A stretch of 64,000 nucleotides of DNA from UBA5486 sp036744795 (GTDB lineage: Bacteria; Bacillota; UBA4882; UBA10575): positions 41,893 through 105,892 of the forward strand of contig DAIOHK010000003.1 in assembly GCA_036744795.1 (NCBI GenBank). The letters run 5' to 3'. The notes beneath the pieces were generated by a model. The model ran no database searches. It saw nothing but the letters and a program-made list of their open reading frames with translations, and was not told the DNA's origin. The translations under genes were made by a program, and so were the position numbers. Positions 1 to 7,723 of this stretch are shown here, piece by piece (position 1 is the first letter of the stretch; the number at the start of each line of letters is the position of its first letter).

Positions 1-2
1 AT

Positions 3-338
3 CTATTGGCCCGGGTTATTTACGCTGAATCTCGGGGCGAGCCATTAGAAGGACAGGTAGCTGTTGGGGCGGTACTCCTTAACCGTTTATCAAACCAGAA
101 TTTCCCTAACAATTTATGGAATATTGTATTTAAAAAGGGCGAGTTTTGTACTGTACGGGATGGTCAGGTCTGGTTGCAGCCGGATGCTACTGCCTATCGG
201 GCGGCACGATTAGCTAAAGCAGGTTGGGATCCCACATATGGAGCATTATATTTCTACAATCCAGGTAAAACCTCATCCACATGGATCTGGTCCAGGCCGG
301 TAACTACTCAGATTGGGAGCCATCTTTTTGCCCGTTAA
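3..338 (+). CDS. Cell wall hydrolase, SleB/CwlJ family (5' partial)
   Basis: The reading frame is open from the window edge, so the N-terminus is missing. The visible part begins LLARVIYAESRGEP and continues GQVAVGAVLLNR, the conserved start of the SleB-type hydrolase_2 domain with its catalytic Glu (YAESRGE). It ends with the family's closing region (ALYFYNPGKTS...IGSHLFAR). Family members are lytic transglycosylase-like enzymes that open spore cortex or vegetative peptidoglycan. The missing upstream part probably holds a signal peptide and possibly LysM or peptidoglycan-binding repeats, so whether this is a germination enzyme or a vegetative homologue cannot be decided here. Domain assignment is firm; biological role is inferred. 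Confidence 0.85.
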   Translation, partial: LLARVIYAESRGEPLEGQVAVGAVLLNRLSNQNFPNNLWNIVFKKGEFCTVRDGQVWLQPDATAYRAARLAKAGWDPTYGALYFYNPGKTSSTWIWSRPVTTQIGSHLFAR

Positions 339-441
339 AAATATGGTTGGCAACCTTTGAAGAGGCCCCCTTCTTTTATTAAGTTTTCGATTGTCAAATA
401 TTTTAGGGGTGCTCCGGTTTAAGGTGTGATTAAAAAGAATG

Positions 442-475
442 ATGATGGTACTTAGAGTTTGATTATGACCATCAT
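442..475. repeat. 8-bp inverted repeat in the intergenic region before tRNA-Leu
   Basis: ATGATGGT (442-449) and ACCATCAT (468-475) form a perfect 8-bp stem around an 18-nt loop. No T-run follows, so it is a weak candidate terminator for the upstream hydrolase. The remaining 339-515 stretch holds no convincing ORF. Confidence 0.35.
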
Positions 476-515
476 TGCTACAACTTTTTAAAATAGGGTG
501 GACGGCAAAATTCCA

Positions 516-544
516 TTGACGACCTATTAGGTTTATGATAATAT
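516..544 (+). promoter_or_regulatory. Sigma-A type promoter of tRNA-Leu
   Basis: A TTGACG -35 (516-521) is followed after 17 nt by TAATAT (539-544), with an overlapping GATAAT at 537-542. The tRNA 5' end lies 18 nt downstream, which fits a dedicated tRNA promoter. Confidence 0.5.
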
Positions 545-561
545 ATTAAAGTAAAGTTTTG

Positions 562-643
562 GCGAGAGTGGCGGAATGGCAGACGCGCTAGACTTAGGAT
601 CTAGTGGGTAACCGTAGGGGTTCAAGTCCCCTCTCTCGCACCA
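562..643 (+). tRNA. tRNA-Leu (anticodon TAG)
   Basis: The acceptor stem GCGAGAG pairs with CTCTCGC and is followed by an encoded CCA end. The anticodon arm is CTAGA-CTTAGGA-TCTAG, placing TAG at 595-597, which reads CUN leucine codons. The long variable arm (GGGTAACCGTAGGG region) is typical of a class II tRNA, and the T arm carries GGTTCAAGTCC. Confidence 0.97.
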
Positions 644-652
644 TTATTTTAT

Positions 653-675
653 AGCGGCGATTTTGCCGTTTTTCT
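653..675 (+). terminator. Probable terminator of tRNA-Leu
   Basis: A short stem CGGC/GCCG (655-658 / 665-668), extendable by A-T and G-T pairs, has a 6-nt loop and runs straight into TTTTTC. It lies 10 nt beyond the tRNA CCA. Confidence 0.5.
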
Positions 676-744
676 ATTTAATTTACTTGACACTAAATTA
701 CTTCAAGGGTAAAATTAGTAAGGCTTTTTTATATTATGTTTAAA

Positions 745-775
745 GAGCCGATAAAACCTAAGGTTTTATCGGCTC
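745..775. repeat. Perfect 14-bp hairpin without T-run
   Basis: GAGCCGATAAAACC (745-758) and GGTTTTATCGGCTC (762-775) pair perfectly over 14 bp with a TAA loop. No U-tract follows on either strand, so it is not a classical terminator. It lies between tRNA-Leu and tig. It could be an RNA processing or stabilising element, a protein site, or a Rho-independent terminator lacking a good tail. Confidence 0.7.
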
Positions 776-798
776 CTCATTGCTTAAGGTTTTTACAT

Positions 799-814
799 AA
801 GGGAATTGCATAAA
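799..814 (-). promoter_or_regulatory. TATGCAATT motif upstream of tig (minus orientation)
   Basis: Read on the minus strand this is TTATGCAATTCCCTTA. It matches the motif found upstream of clpX, topA, ftsZ and yebC. A related plus-strand copy, TTATGTAATTCTTAAAC, starts at 841. Function unknown. Confidence 0.45.
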
Positions 815-816
815 AT

Positions 817-827
817 TATGGTAAAAT
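817..827 (+). promoter_or_regulatory. Extended -10 promoter candidate for tig
   Basis: TATGGTAAAAT is an extended -10 element (TGn plus TAAAAT). No good -35 lies 17 nt upstream, as is common for extended -10 promoters. It would give a leader of about 80 nt before the tig start at 912. A similar TATGGTACAAT lies before yqeG. Confidence 0.4.
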
Positions 828-911
828 CATAAATCATTAATTATGTAATTCTTAAACATAGCAAAGATCAGTTTACAGTATCATATATTGAATGTAAGGA
901 GGAGCATATAT

Positions 912-2252
912 ATGCAGTCTAACCTTGATAAATTAGAAAATAATCGAGTTTTATTAAAGATGGAAGCCGATCCTAAAGAGGTGGCTGAGGCATTTAATCA
1001 GGCTTACAAAAAAATAGTGAACAAAATAAATGTACCGGGGTTTCGAAAAGGTAAAGTCCCTCGTTTTATGTTGGAAAAACAATTTGGTAAAGAAGTATTA
1101 TACCAAGATGCGATAGAGATTTTGGTGTCTCAAGGTTATTACGAAGCATTGAACAAGCATAAATTAGAACCAGTGGACAATCCAAAGATCGATTTCGAGG
1201 ATGAAATTGAGGATGGAAAAGCCTTTACATTTCAAGCAGAAGTTGAAGTTTTACCCGAAGTCATATTAGGTGAATATAAAGGGGTAACTGCGGTTAAAGA
1301 TGACCCGCAGATTACTGATGAAGATGTTGATCAGGAAATTAAATCCTTACAGGAACGTCATGCAGAATTAGTGGGTTCTGATAAAAAAGCTGTAGAAAAT
1401 GGTGACTTTGCCATTGTTGATTTTGATGGTTACTTAGATGGAAAACCTTTTCCTGGGGGAGCTGCCCAGGGTTATACTGTAGAAATTGGGGCCGGTGGCT
1501 TTATTCCTGGCTTCGAAGATGGTATGATCGGGATGACGCCTGGGGAGGAGAAGGATATTAATGCAACTTTCCCAGAGGAATACCACCAACCTGATTTGGC
1601 TGGTAAAGAAGTAGTTTTTAAGGTTAAGCTTCATGAGATCAAAGTGAAAGAACTACCTATTTTGGATGACGAATTTGCCCAAAGCTTAGGACGTTTTGAG
1701 ACCATGGAGGAACTTAAAAGTGATATTGAAAAGCAACTTCAGGAATATAAAGAGCAAGAAGCTAAAAAGGCATTTGAAGATGCTGTAGTTAAAAAAGTAG
1801 TCGACAATAGTAATGTTGAATTAACAGATACTCTTATTAACCGTGAATTAGAACATTCAATTCATAATTTAGAGCATGATTTTGAAGAAAGAGGGTTAAA
1901 ATTAGAGGAGTATCTTAATTCTACAAATCAGACCATGGAAGATTTAAAGGAAGAGTTTAGACCACAGGTGGAAGAGAAGGTAAAAACCGATTTGGTTCTT
2001 TCTACTATAGTTAAAATAGAAGGAATTACAGTTAGTGAGGAAGAAATAAATAAGAGACTTGAGTATTTACTACAATATTACCCTCCCGCTACTAAAGAAC
2101 AGATGTACAATCCCAATTTAATTGCGGGAATTAAAGCCTCTTTAGAGAAGGAAAAGGCTATACAATTCTTGGTGGATTCTGCCAAACCGGAAGGTGAAGC
2201 TTCTGAAAAAATCAAGGATGAAGAGAAAGTAGAAGAGGTGAAAGAAGAATGA
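912..2252 (+). CDS. tig: Trigger factor, ribosome-associated chaperone and peptidyl-prolyl isomerase
   Basis: The 446-residue protein has all three trigger factor domains. The ribosome-docking N-domain carries the signature GFRKGKVPR at residues 43-51. An FKBP-type prolyl isomerase domain spans about 161-245 (FAIVDFDGYLDGKPF...GYTVEIGAGGFIPGFEDG), followed by the helical C-terminal cradle. It binds nascent chains at the ribosomal exit tunnel in the cytoplasm. I chose ATG 912 over ATG 888 because AAGGAGGA ends 8 nt before 912, and trigger factors start close to this point. The stop overlaps the clpP start (ATGA), so tig and clpP are translationally coupled, as in many bacteria. The C-terminus is unusually Lys/Glu rich. 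Confidence 0.96.
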   Translation: MQSNLDKLENNRVLLKMEADPKEVAEAFNQAYKKIVNKINVPGFRKGKVPRFMLEKQFGKEVLYQDAIEILVSQGYYEALNKHKLEPVDNPKIDFEDEIEDGKAFTFQAEVEVLPEVILGEYKGVTAVKDDPQITDEDVDQEIKSLQERHAELVGSDKKAVENGDFAIVDFDGYLDGKPFPGGAAQGYTVEIGAGGFIPGFEDGMIGMTPGEEKDINATFPEEYHQPDLAGKEVVFKVKLHEIKVKELPILDDEFAQSLGRFETMEELKSDIEKQLQEYKEQEAKKAFEDAVVKKVVDNSNVELTDTLINRELEHSIHNLEHDFEERGLKLEEYLNSTNQTMEDLKEEFRPQVEEKVKTDLVLSTIVKIEGITVSEEEINKRLEYLLQYYPPATKEQMYNPNLIAGIKASLEKEKAIQFLVDSAKPEGEASEKIKDEEKVEEVKEE

Positions 2253-2839
2253 ATTTAGTACCAATGGTTGTTGAACAGACAAACCGTGGCGAGCGGGCTT
2301 ATGATATTTTCTCCCGCTTACTAAAAGAAAGAATTATTTTTATTGGTGGCCCAATAAATGATCAGATGGCAAACTTAGTGGTTGCCCAACTTATTTACTT
2401 GGAGAGTGAAGACCCTGATAAAGATATATCTGTGTATATTAATAGCCCTGGTGGTGTAATCTATTCCGGGTTAGCTATTTATGATGCTATGCAATATGTT
2501 AAGCCTCCTGTATCTACCATTTGTGTTGGGTTCGCGGCTAGTATGGGTGCGCTGTTGTTAACTGCGGGGGCAAAAGGGAAAAGATATGCTCTTCCTAATT
2601 CCAGGGTGATGATTCACCAGCCTTTAGGCGGAGCTGAGGGTCAGGCAACTGATATTGAGATTCAGGCCAGGGAGATTTTAAGACTCAGAGAGGTTACAAA
2701 TGGAATTCTCGCTCATCATACTGGCCAGCCAATGGAGAAAATTGTCCACGATGTTGATCGTAATTTCTGGATGAGTGCACAAGAGGCAGTAGAGTATGGT
2801 ATTATTGATGAGATTATTGACCATCATAAAATAAAGTAA
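2249..2839 (+). CDS. clpP: ATP-dependent Clp protease proteolytic subunit (Asn variant of the catalytic triad)
   Basis: The 196-residue serine peptidase forms the ClpP double-heptamer chamber that ClpX (next gene) feeds. The catalytic Ser98 is seen in GFAASMGA and His123 in MIHQPLGG. By spacing from His123, the third triad residue falls at position 172, which here is Asn (DVDRNFWMS) rather than Asp as in E. coli or B. subtilis ClpP. I recall the same Asn at this position in Listeria ClpP1. The start overlaps the tig stop by 4 nt. No propeptide is evident beyond a few residues (NLVPMVVEQ is the usual mature start). Family assignment is certain; the effect of Asn172 on activity is not known from sequence. 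Confidence 0.97.
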   Translation: MNLVPMVVEQTNRGERAYDIFSRLLKERIIFIGGPINDQMANLVVAQLIYLESEDPDKDISVYINSPGGVIYSGLAIYDAMQYVKPPVSTICVGFAASMGALLLTAGAKGKRYALPNSRVMIHQPLGGAEGQATDIEIQAREILRLREVTNGILAHHTGQPMEKIVHDVDRNFWMSAQEAVEYGIIDEIIDHHKIK

Positions 2840-2901
2840 GGAAATTATATAACTACCCTAGTGGACTATGAATATTTGTGGCTAAATCTTAATTTAATTA
2901 A

Positions 2902-2919
2902 TTACGCAATTTCATAAAG
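2902..2919 (+). promoter_or_regulatory. TTACGCAATTTCAT motif upstream of clpX
   Basis: TTACGCAATTTCATAAAG lies 41 nt upstream of the clpX start and matches the motif before topA, ftsZ and yebC. It sits in the 120-nt clpP-clpX gap. A TATTAT hexamer follows at about 2924. Function unknown. Confidence 0.45.
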
Positions 2920-2959
2920 TAAGTATTATGGCTTTATTCCAAAAGAAAGAGGTGGTAAG

Positions 2960-4225
2960 ATGTTTAAATTCGGCGATGATAAAGGACTGTTAAAATGTTC
3001 CTTTTGTGGAAAAGCTCAAGAACAAGTAAAAAAATTGATCGCCGGCCCCGGAGTTTATATCTGCGATGAGTGTATTGAATTATGCAACGAGATTATTGAC
3101 GAAGAATTGAATGATGAGACCTCCTTCGATTTGGAAAATATACCAAAACCGGCTGAAATTAAAGCTATTCTTGACCAATATGTGATTGGGCAGGAGGATG
3201 CGAAGAAGACTTTAGCGGTAGCGGTATATAATCACTATAAAAGGATTAATTCCGAGGGACTCTTTGATGATGTTGAACTACAGAAGAGTAATATCTTGAT
3301 TATGGGGCCAACCGGGAGTGGTAAAACCTTACTAGCCCAAACCCTTGCCAAGATTTTGAAAGTACCTTTTGCAATAGCTGATGCCACCTCTCTTACTGAA
3401 GCTGGTTATGTAGGTGAAGATGTAGAAAATATTCTTTTGAAGTTAATTCAAGCCGCTGATTATGATGTGGAAAAAGCGGAAAGAGGTATTGTTTATATCG
3501 ATGAAGTAGATAAGATTGCCAGGAAATCTGATAACCCATCAATTACCCGCGATGTTTCAGGAGAAGGTGTACAACAGGCTCTTTTAAAAATTTTAGAAGG
3601 AACTATGGCTTCTGTGCCACCACAAGGTGGCCGTAAACATCCCCACCAGGAGTTTATTCAGCTTGATACCACTAACATTCTTTTCATTTGTGGTGGTGCC
3701 TTTGATGGGTTGGAAAAAATTATTGAGAGTAGAATAGGCAGAAAAACTATGGGCTTCGGGGCAGAGATTCAGAGTAAACAAGAAAAACCAATTGGTGAAA
3801 TTTTAAGAAAAGTAATGCCTGAAGATCTGCTAAAGTTTGGGTTGATCCCAGAGTTTATTGGCCGTTTACCAATAATTGTTTCTTTAGATGCTCTTGATGA
3901 AGAGGCATTAATTAAGATTTTAACTGAACCTAAGAATGCTCTTGTTAAGCAGTATGGAAAGATTATGGAGATTGATGGCGTTGAACTTGAATTTACTGCC
4001 GAAGCCTTACAAGCCATAGCGAAACTTACCATTAAAAGAAATTCCGGGGCTAGGGGTCTAAGGGCGATTATTGAAAAACTGCTTTTAGATATAATGTATG
4101 ATATACCTTCCCGGTCGGATGTGAAAAAATGCATAGTAACCAAAGAAATGGTAGAAGAGAACAAGGAACCACTTCTTTCTACCAGTTCTGAGCCACGGAA
4201 GAAAAAGAAAGAAGAATCAGCTTAA
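2960..4225 (+). CDS. clpX: ClpX, ATP-dependent unfoldase of the ClpXP protease
   Basis: The 421-residue protein starts with the ClpX zinc-binding domain, with Cys13, Cys16, Cys35 and Cys38 as the C4 ligands. The AAA+ module has Walker A GPTGSGKT at 116-123 and Walker B IVYIDEVDKIA. It has the usual ClpX length and C-terminal subdomain (NSGARGLRAIIEKLL, sensor 2). It unfolds tagged substrates and threads them into ClpP. The RBS AGAGGTGG precedes the ATG. A strong intrinsic terminator begins at its stop codon, so tig-clpP-clpX is a closed unit with a possible internal promoter in the clpP-clpX gap. Confidence 0.98.
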   Translation: MFKFGDDKGLLKCSFCGKAQEQVKKLIAGPGVYICDECIELCNEIIDEELNDETSFDLENIPKPAEIKAILDQYVIGQEDAKKTLAVAVYNHYKRINSEGLFDDVELQKSNILIMGPTGSGKTLLAQTLAKILKVPFAIADATSLTEAGYVGEDVENILLKLIQAADYDVEKAERGIVYIDEVDKIARKSDNPSITRDVSGEGVQQALLKILEGTMASVPPQGGRKHPHQEFIQLDTTNILFICGGAFDGLEKIIESRIGRKTMGFGAEIQSKQEKPIGEILRKVMPEDLLKFGLIPEFIGRLPIIVSLDALDEEALIKILTEPKNALVKQYGKIMEIDGVELEFTAEALQAIAKLTIKRNSGARGLRAIIEKLLLDIMYDIPSRSDVKKCIVTKEMVEENKEPLLSTSSEPRKKKKEESA

Positions 4226-4253
4226 ACCCGCTTTTTAAAGCGGGTTTTTTTTT
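4224..4253 (+). terminator. Intrinsic terminator after clpX
   Basis: AAACCCGCTTT (4224-4234) pairs with AAAGCGGGTTT (4237-4247). The stem is followed by a continuous T-run to 4253. It overlaps the clpX stop codon. Confidence 0.93.
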
Positions 4254-4366
4254 GAAGTAGGTGGCGATTAAAATTTATTAGAGAATAGCAAACAAACTAA
4301 TGAAAACAGCAAAAAATGGAGATAATAACCTGGAAGAAAAGTAGGGAAGTGGAGGTTGGAGATTCT

Positions 4367-6118
4367 ATGGATTTTGCTGGAAATATTATAGGTTTGATTA
4401 ACCTTTTTTTTGCGATTGTAATTGGGATGTATTTTTGGAACTTACTTAGAGTTCAGCAAAGCAGTAAAACTGCGGTGGATAAGGAATCAAAGAAGGAGAT
4501 GGAACGGCTGCAACGTCTTAGAAGAATCTCTCTTACCGAACCGCTTTCTGAAAAAACAAGACCATCTAGTTTTGAAGAGATTGTTGGCCAGGAAGAGGGG
4601 TTAAAAACTTTACGGGCGGCACTTTGTGGACCAAATCCGCAACATATTCTCTTATATGGGCCACCCGGTGTAGGGAAGACTGCTGCTGCCCGTGTTGTTC
4701 TGGAGGAAGCAAAAAGAAATCCCTTATCTCCTTTAAAAAGTCATGCAAAATTTGTCGAGTTGGATGCTACCACCGCCCGGTTTGATGAAAGAGGAATAGC
4801 GGACCCTTTAATTGGTTCTGTTCATGATCCGATTTATCAGGGTGCGGGTCCTTTAGGAATGGCTGGAATTCCCCAACCCAAACCCGGTGCTGTAACCAAG
4901 GCCCATGGTGGAATATTATTTATTGATGAAATTGGTGAACTCCATCCAATTCAACTAAATAAGCTGCTTAAAGTCCTGGAAGACCGGAAGGTTTTTTTAG
5001 AGAGTGTCTATTATTGTATAGATGATCAAAATATTCCCACCCATATCCATGATATCTTCCAAAATGGTCTTCCTGCTGATTTTCGGTTGATTGGGGCTAC
5101 AACCAGAATGCCCCATGAGATACCACCTGCGATCCGGTCGCGGTGCGTCGAAATCTTTTTTCGTGCTTTAACCCCTGAGGAAATAAAAAAGATTACTCTA
5201 AACGCGGTAAAAAAAATTGATTTTCAGTTGGAAGAGGGTGCGATTGATGTTATAATTAAATTTGCTACGAATGGTCGGGATGCAGTTAATATGGTGCAGA
5301 TAGCTGCTGGAATCGCTCTGGTTGAAGGAAGGAAAAAAATATTCCGCAAAGATATTGAATGGGTTGTAAATACTGGTCAGTATTCCCCGCGCCCCAATAA
5401 AAAAGTTCCGGAAAAACCGCAGATCGGATATGCAAATGGGTTGGCGGTTTTTGGCCCCAATATGGGAACTTTAGTAGAACTGGAGGTTACTGCTATTCCA
5501 GTGGAAGATGGGAAGGGTAATGTAATTACTACTGGAGTGATTGATGAAGAGGAGATGGGGGAGTATGGAAGAACCATTCGCCGGAAAAGTACGGCCAGGG
5601 GTTCGGTTGAGAATGTGCTTACTATTCTAAAAAAACATTTTGGTTTAAACTGTGATAACTTTGATTTACATATTAATTTTCCCGGAGGAATTCCTCTTGA
5701 TGGTCCATCAGCCGGAGTTACTCTGGTAACAGCGATCTATTCCGCTATAACCGGATTTCCAGTTGATAATCTACTTGCAATGACTGGTGAAATCTCAATT
5801 TTAGGTCATATAAAACCGGTGGGAGGAATTATTCCCAAAATAAAGGCAGCTAAAGAAGCAGGGGCGAAGCGGGTAATTATTCCGATCGAGAATTGGCAGG
5901 ACATTTTTGAAGAAGAGATCGAGATTGAGGTTATTCCGGTCCGACGAATTGAAGAGGTTATTCAATCGGCATTGATTGGACTAGACCATAATGAATTAAA
6001 AGGAAAAGAGTGGACCCCATCAGAGGAACAAAGCCGAAAAACCCATAGAGGACAAGATGAATTGGTTGTGGCAGCGGGAATTAGCAATAAAAAATCGACA
6101 AATTTTGCTATTCCTTAA
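4367..6118 (+). CDS. lonB: Membrane-anchored Lon protease, LonB type
   Basis: The 583-residue protein has an N-terminal membrane segment (about residues 4-27) in place of the Lon N-domain. An AAA+ module (Walker A GPPGVGKT at 98-105) and a C-terminal Lon protease domain follow. The catalytic dyad is visible as Ser448 (DGPSAG) and Lys491 (GGIIPKIKAA), 43 residues apart as in E. coli Lon. The match to Bacillus LonB includes NGLPADFRLIGATTRMP and VHDPIYQGAG. In B. subtilis, LonB is made in the forespore under sigma-F; the same role here is inferred. I start at ATG 4367, where GGAGG lies 10 nt upstream, rather than at ATG 4316, which has no RBS. The position after clpX matches Bacillus and Clostridium order. 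Confidence 0.93.
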   Translation: MDFAGNIIGLINLFFAIVIGMYFWNLLRVQQSSKTAVDKESKKEMERLQRLRRISLTEPLSEKTRPSSFEEIVGQEEGLKTLRAALCGPNPQHILLYGPPGVGKTAAARVVLEEAKRNPLSPLKSHAKFVELDATTARFDERGIADPLIGSVHDPIYQGAGPLGMAGIPQPKPGAVTKAHGGILFIDEIGELHPIQLNKLLKVLEDRKVFLESVYYCIDDQNIPTHIHDIFQNGLPADFRLIGATTRMPHEIPPAIRSRCVEIFFRALTPEEIKKITLNAVKKIDFQLEEGAIDVIIKFATNGRDAVNMVQIAAGIALVEGRKKIFRKDIEWVVNTGQYSPRPNKKVPEKPQIGYANGLAVFGPNMGTLVELEVTAIPVEDGKGNVITTGVIDEEEMGEYGRTIRRKSTARGSVENVLTILKKHFGLNCDNFDLHINFPGGIPLDGPSAGVTLVTAIYSAITGFPVDNLLAMTGEISILGHIKPVGGIIPKIKAAKEAGAKRVIIPIENWQDIFEEEIEIEVIPVRRIEEVIQSALIGLDHNELKGKEWTPSEEQSRKTHRGQDELVVAAGISNKKSTNFAIP

Positions 6119-6158
6119 TTTATATTATTGTTCTTTAATTTGAGGAGGATTTATATTT

Positions 6159-6977
6159 ATGACATCGGAACAAAGGCCACGTATTGCCTGGGCATTAGGT
6201 GGAGGAGGAGCACGAGGATTTGCTCATCTGGGTGTATTAAAAGTTTTACAGGAAGAGAATATACCGATAAATGCGTTAGCTGGAACAAGTATGGGAGCAG
6301 TAATGTCAGTTCTTTATGCCGCTGGGACTGATCTAAAATATTTATCTTCATTGGCAACCAGTATTTCTTGGGAAAAATTTATTGATCTTCGTTTTCCCCG
6401 GTATGGTTTAGTAGAAGGAAAACGGATTACCCCACTTTTGCGCTTACTAACCAAGGGGAAGAAATTAGAGGAACTTAATGTTCCAGTCCGTGTTATTGCG
6501 ACAGATCTTTTAACTGGGGAAGAAGTGATCTTTGATCAAGGAGATACTGAATTAGCTGTACGGGCTTCGATTTCTATTCCGGGAATCTTCACCCCTGTGC
6601 TTCATGAAGAAAAAGTTTTTGTTGATGGTGGTGTGGTTGCTGGTGTACCTGTAGCCGCAGCTGGAGAAATGGGGATGGATCTGGTGATTGGGGTTAGTGT
6701 TGCTAGTGAATTTGATGCTGTTCCCCCAAAAAATTTGTTTGAGGTTTTATATCGAACTGTGGATATTATGACTAAACGTCTTGACCAGATCCAGACCAAA
6801 GAAGCCGATTTGGTGATCACCCCGGATGTGGGAAAAGTAGGAACCGTTCATTTTCAGCGAGCCGAAGAATGTATTGAAAAAGGAGAAATTGCTGCCAGAG
6901 AAGCCTTACCTAAAATCAGAAAATTAATGGCAGAGTTTCAGCAAAAAAGTAAAGAACAAGTTGAATTTGGCGCCTGA
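6159..6977 (+). CDS. Patatin-like phospholipase (RssA/YlbK-like)
   Basis: This 272-residue esterase has the patatin layout. The glycine-rich oxyanion loop GGGGARG lies at 14-20, the nucleophile elbow GTSMG puts Ser at 44, and the Asp of the DGG motif is at 156 (VDGGVVAGVP), giving a Ser-Asp dyad. It has no signal peptide, so it is probably cytoplasmic and may act on membrane lipids from inside. The RBS TGAGGAGGAT is good and the start is unambiguous. It follows lonB by 40 nt and may share its transcript. Substrate is unknown; family assignment is strong. Confidence 0.9.
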   Translation: MTSEQRPRIAWALGGGGARGFAHLGVLKVLQEENIPINALAGTSMGAVMSVLYAAGTDLKYLSSLATSISWEKFIDLRFPRYGLVEGKRITPLLRLLTKGKKLEELNVPVRVIATDLLTGEEVIFDQGDTELAVRASISIPGIFTPVLHEEKVFVDGGVVAGVPVAAAGEMGMDLVIGVSVASEFDAVPPKNLFEVLYRTVDIMTKRLDQIQTKEADLVITPDVGKVGTVHFQRAEECIEKGEIAAREALPKIRKLMAEFQQKSKEQVEFGA

Positions 6978-6990
6978 GGTGATTCAGTAA

Positions 6991-7143
6991 TTGGTGGATC
7001 GTATAATCCGGAAAGTAATTATCTTTCTTATTTTGCTTTTGATTGGTATTCAGCTGCTGATGCTGATACCTGAAATTAGATATGCTCTTTGTTTAGTAGA
7101 AAGATTAGAAGGCTATTCTCTCACTAGTAATTTTTATAATTAA
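6991..7143 (+). CDS. Small single-span membrane protein, unknown function
   Basis: A 50-codon ORF starts at TTG 6991 (or GTG 6994). GAGGTG lies 9 nt before the TTG and overlaps the stop of the lipase gene. The product has a basic N-terminus (VDRIIRK), one strongly hydrophobic span (VIIFLILLLIGIQLLMLI) and a short polar tail. That pattern and the tight spacing to the upstream gene suggest a real co-translated small membrane protein. I do not recognise the family. Coding status is an inference from RBS, spacing and composition. Confidence 0.55.
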   Translation: MVDRIIRKVIIFLILLLIGIQLLMLIPEIRYALCLVERLEGYSLTSNFYN

Positions 7144-7197
7144 ACGGTTCTTGCTAAAAGTATTAAATTATGTTAGATTGTTGATAAAAGAACTGGG

Positions 7198-7263
7198 TAG
7201 GACGGTAGTGCGGCAAGTCAAAAGAAAATATTTTCTCATAGGCACTCCGTTGAGTGCTTTTTT
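7198..7263 (+). terminator. Intrinsic terminator in the leader of the HutP-family gene
   Basis: GCACTC (7242-7247) and GAGTGC (7252-7257) with a CGTT loop are followed by TTTTTT. The T-run ends 7 nt before the AGAGGAGGTG ribosome-binding site of the next gene, so the hairpin acts within that gene's leader or just before it. AGTGC at 7207-7211 could pair with GCACT (7242-7246) and compete with the terminator stem. Two UAG triplets lie at 7198-7200 and 7206-7208. Confidence 0.8.
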
Positions 7264-7283
7264 ATATTAGAGGAGGTGTGCTT

Positions 7284-7697
7284 ATGGTTGGAAGTAGTAA
7301 AGAAGTGGCTAGAGCTGCCCTGCAGATGGCAATGACAGTTTCGCGTGAAGAGGAAAGATTATTTAAAGGGAAATTTCGTGAACAAGAGATCCGGGCAGCG
7401 GCTGTAGATTATGGTGGCGAAGCAGCTTATGCGGTAAAAACTATTGTAGAACGGGCTGTTGTAGCGGGAAAACGTGAATTTTTGATTGATGATAGTCATT
7501 CGGAAGAAGGAGCAGTAGCTGGAGCTACACATGAGGCTTTATTACAGATTCTTCCTAAGGCAATGGGTTTAAATATTGGTGGCAAGATCGGTCTGGCTCG
7601 GCGGGGAGATCACGTGAGTGTGGCAGTTTTCTGTACGGTTGGCCTTTTACATTTGGATGAGGTGGCAGTAGGTCTTGGCCATCGGGCGGTTAAATGA
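7284..7697 (+). CDS. HutP-family RNA-binding antiterminator-like protein
   Basis: The 137-residue protein resembles the HutP family in overall order. A helical N-part with a run of acidic and basic residues (SREEERLFKGKF) comes first, then a conserved SHSEEGAVAGATHEAL segment, GLNIGGKIGLARRGDHVSVAVF, and the closing VAVGLGHRAV, which parallels the GVGINHI end of B. subtilis HutP. HutP binds UAG-repeat RNA in the hut leader to block a terminator in response to histidine and Mg2+. The terminal His is retained here, but the two internal metal-binding His of B. subtilis HutP seem not to align, so the ligand may differ. The start at ATG 7284 has AGAGGAGGTG 7 nt upstream. It heads the aromatic operon, which suggests a regulator of that pathway. 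Confidence 0.72.
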   Translation: MVGSSKEVARAALQMAMTVSREEERLFKGKFREQEIRAAAVDYGGEAAYAVKTIVERAVVAGKREFLIDDSHSEEGAVAGATHEALLQILPKAMGLNIGGKIGLARRGDHVSVAVFCTVGLLHLDEVAVGLGHRAVK

Positions 7698-7723
7698 AAT
7701 ATGCTTTTTAGATGGAGGTTAAA

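Noticed and set aside
747..754. GCCGATAA as a sigma-D -10 element
   Set aside because: No TAAA lies about 15 nt upstream, and the string is explained as part of the 14-bp hairpin.
7191..7215. AACTGGGTAGGACGGTAGTGCGG, considered as a T-box core
   Set aside because: It lacks the AGGGTGGNACCGCG sequence and no specifier stem was found.
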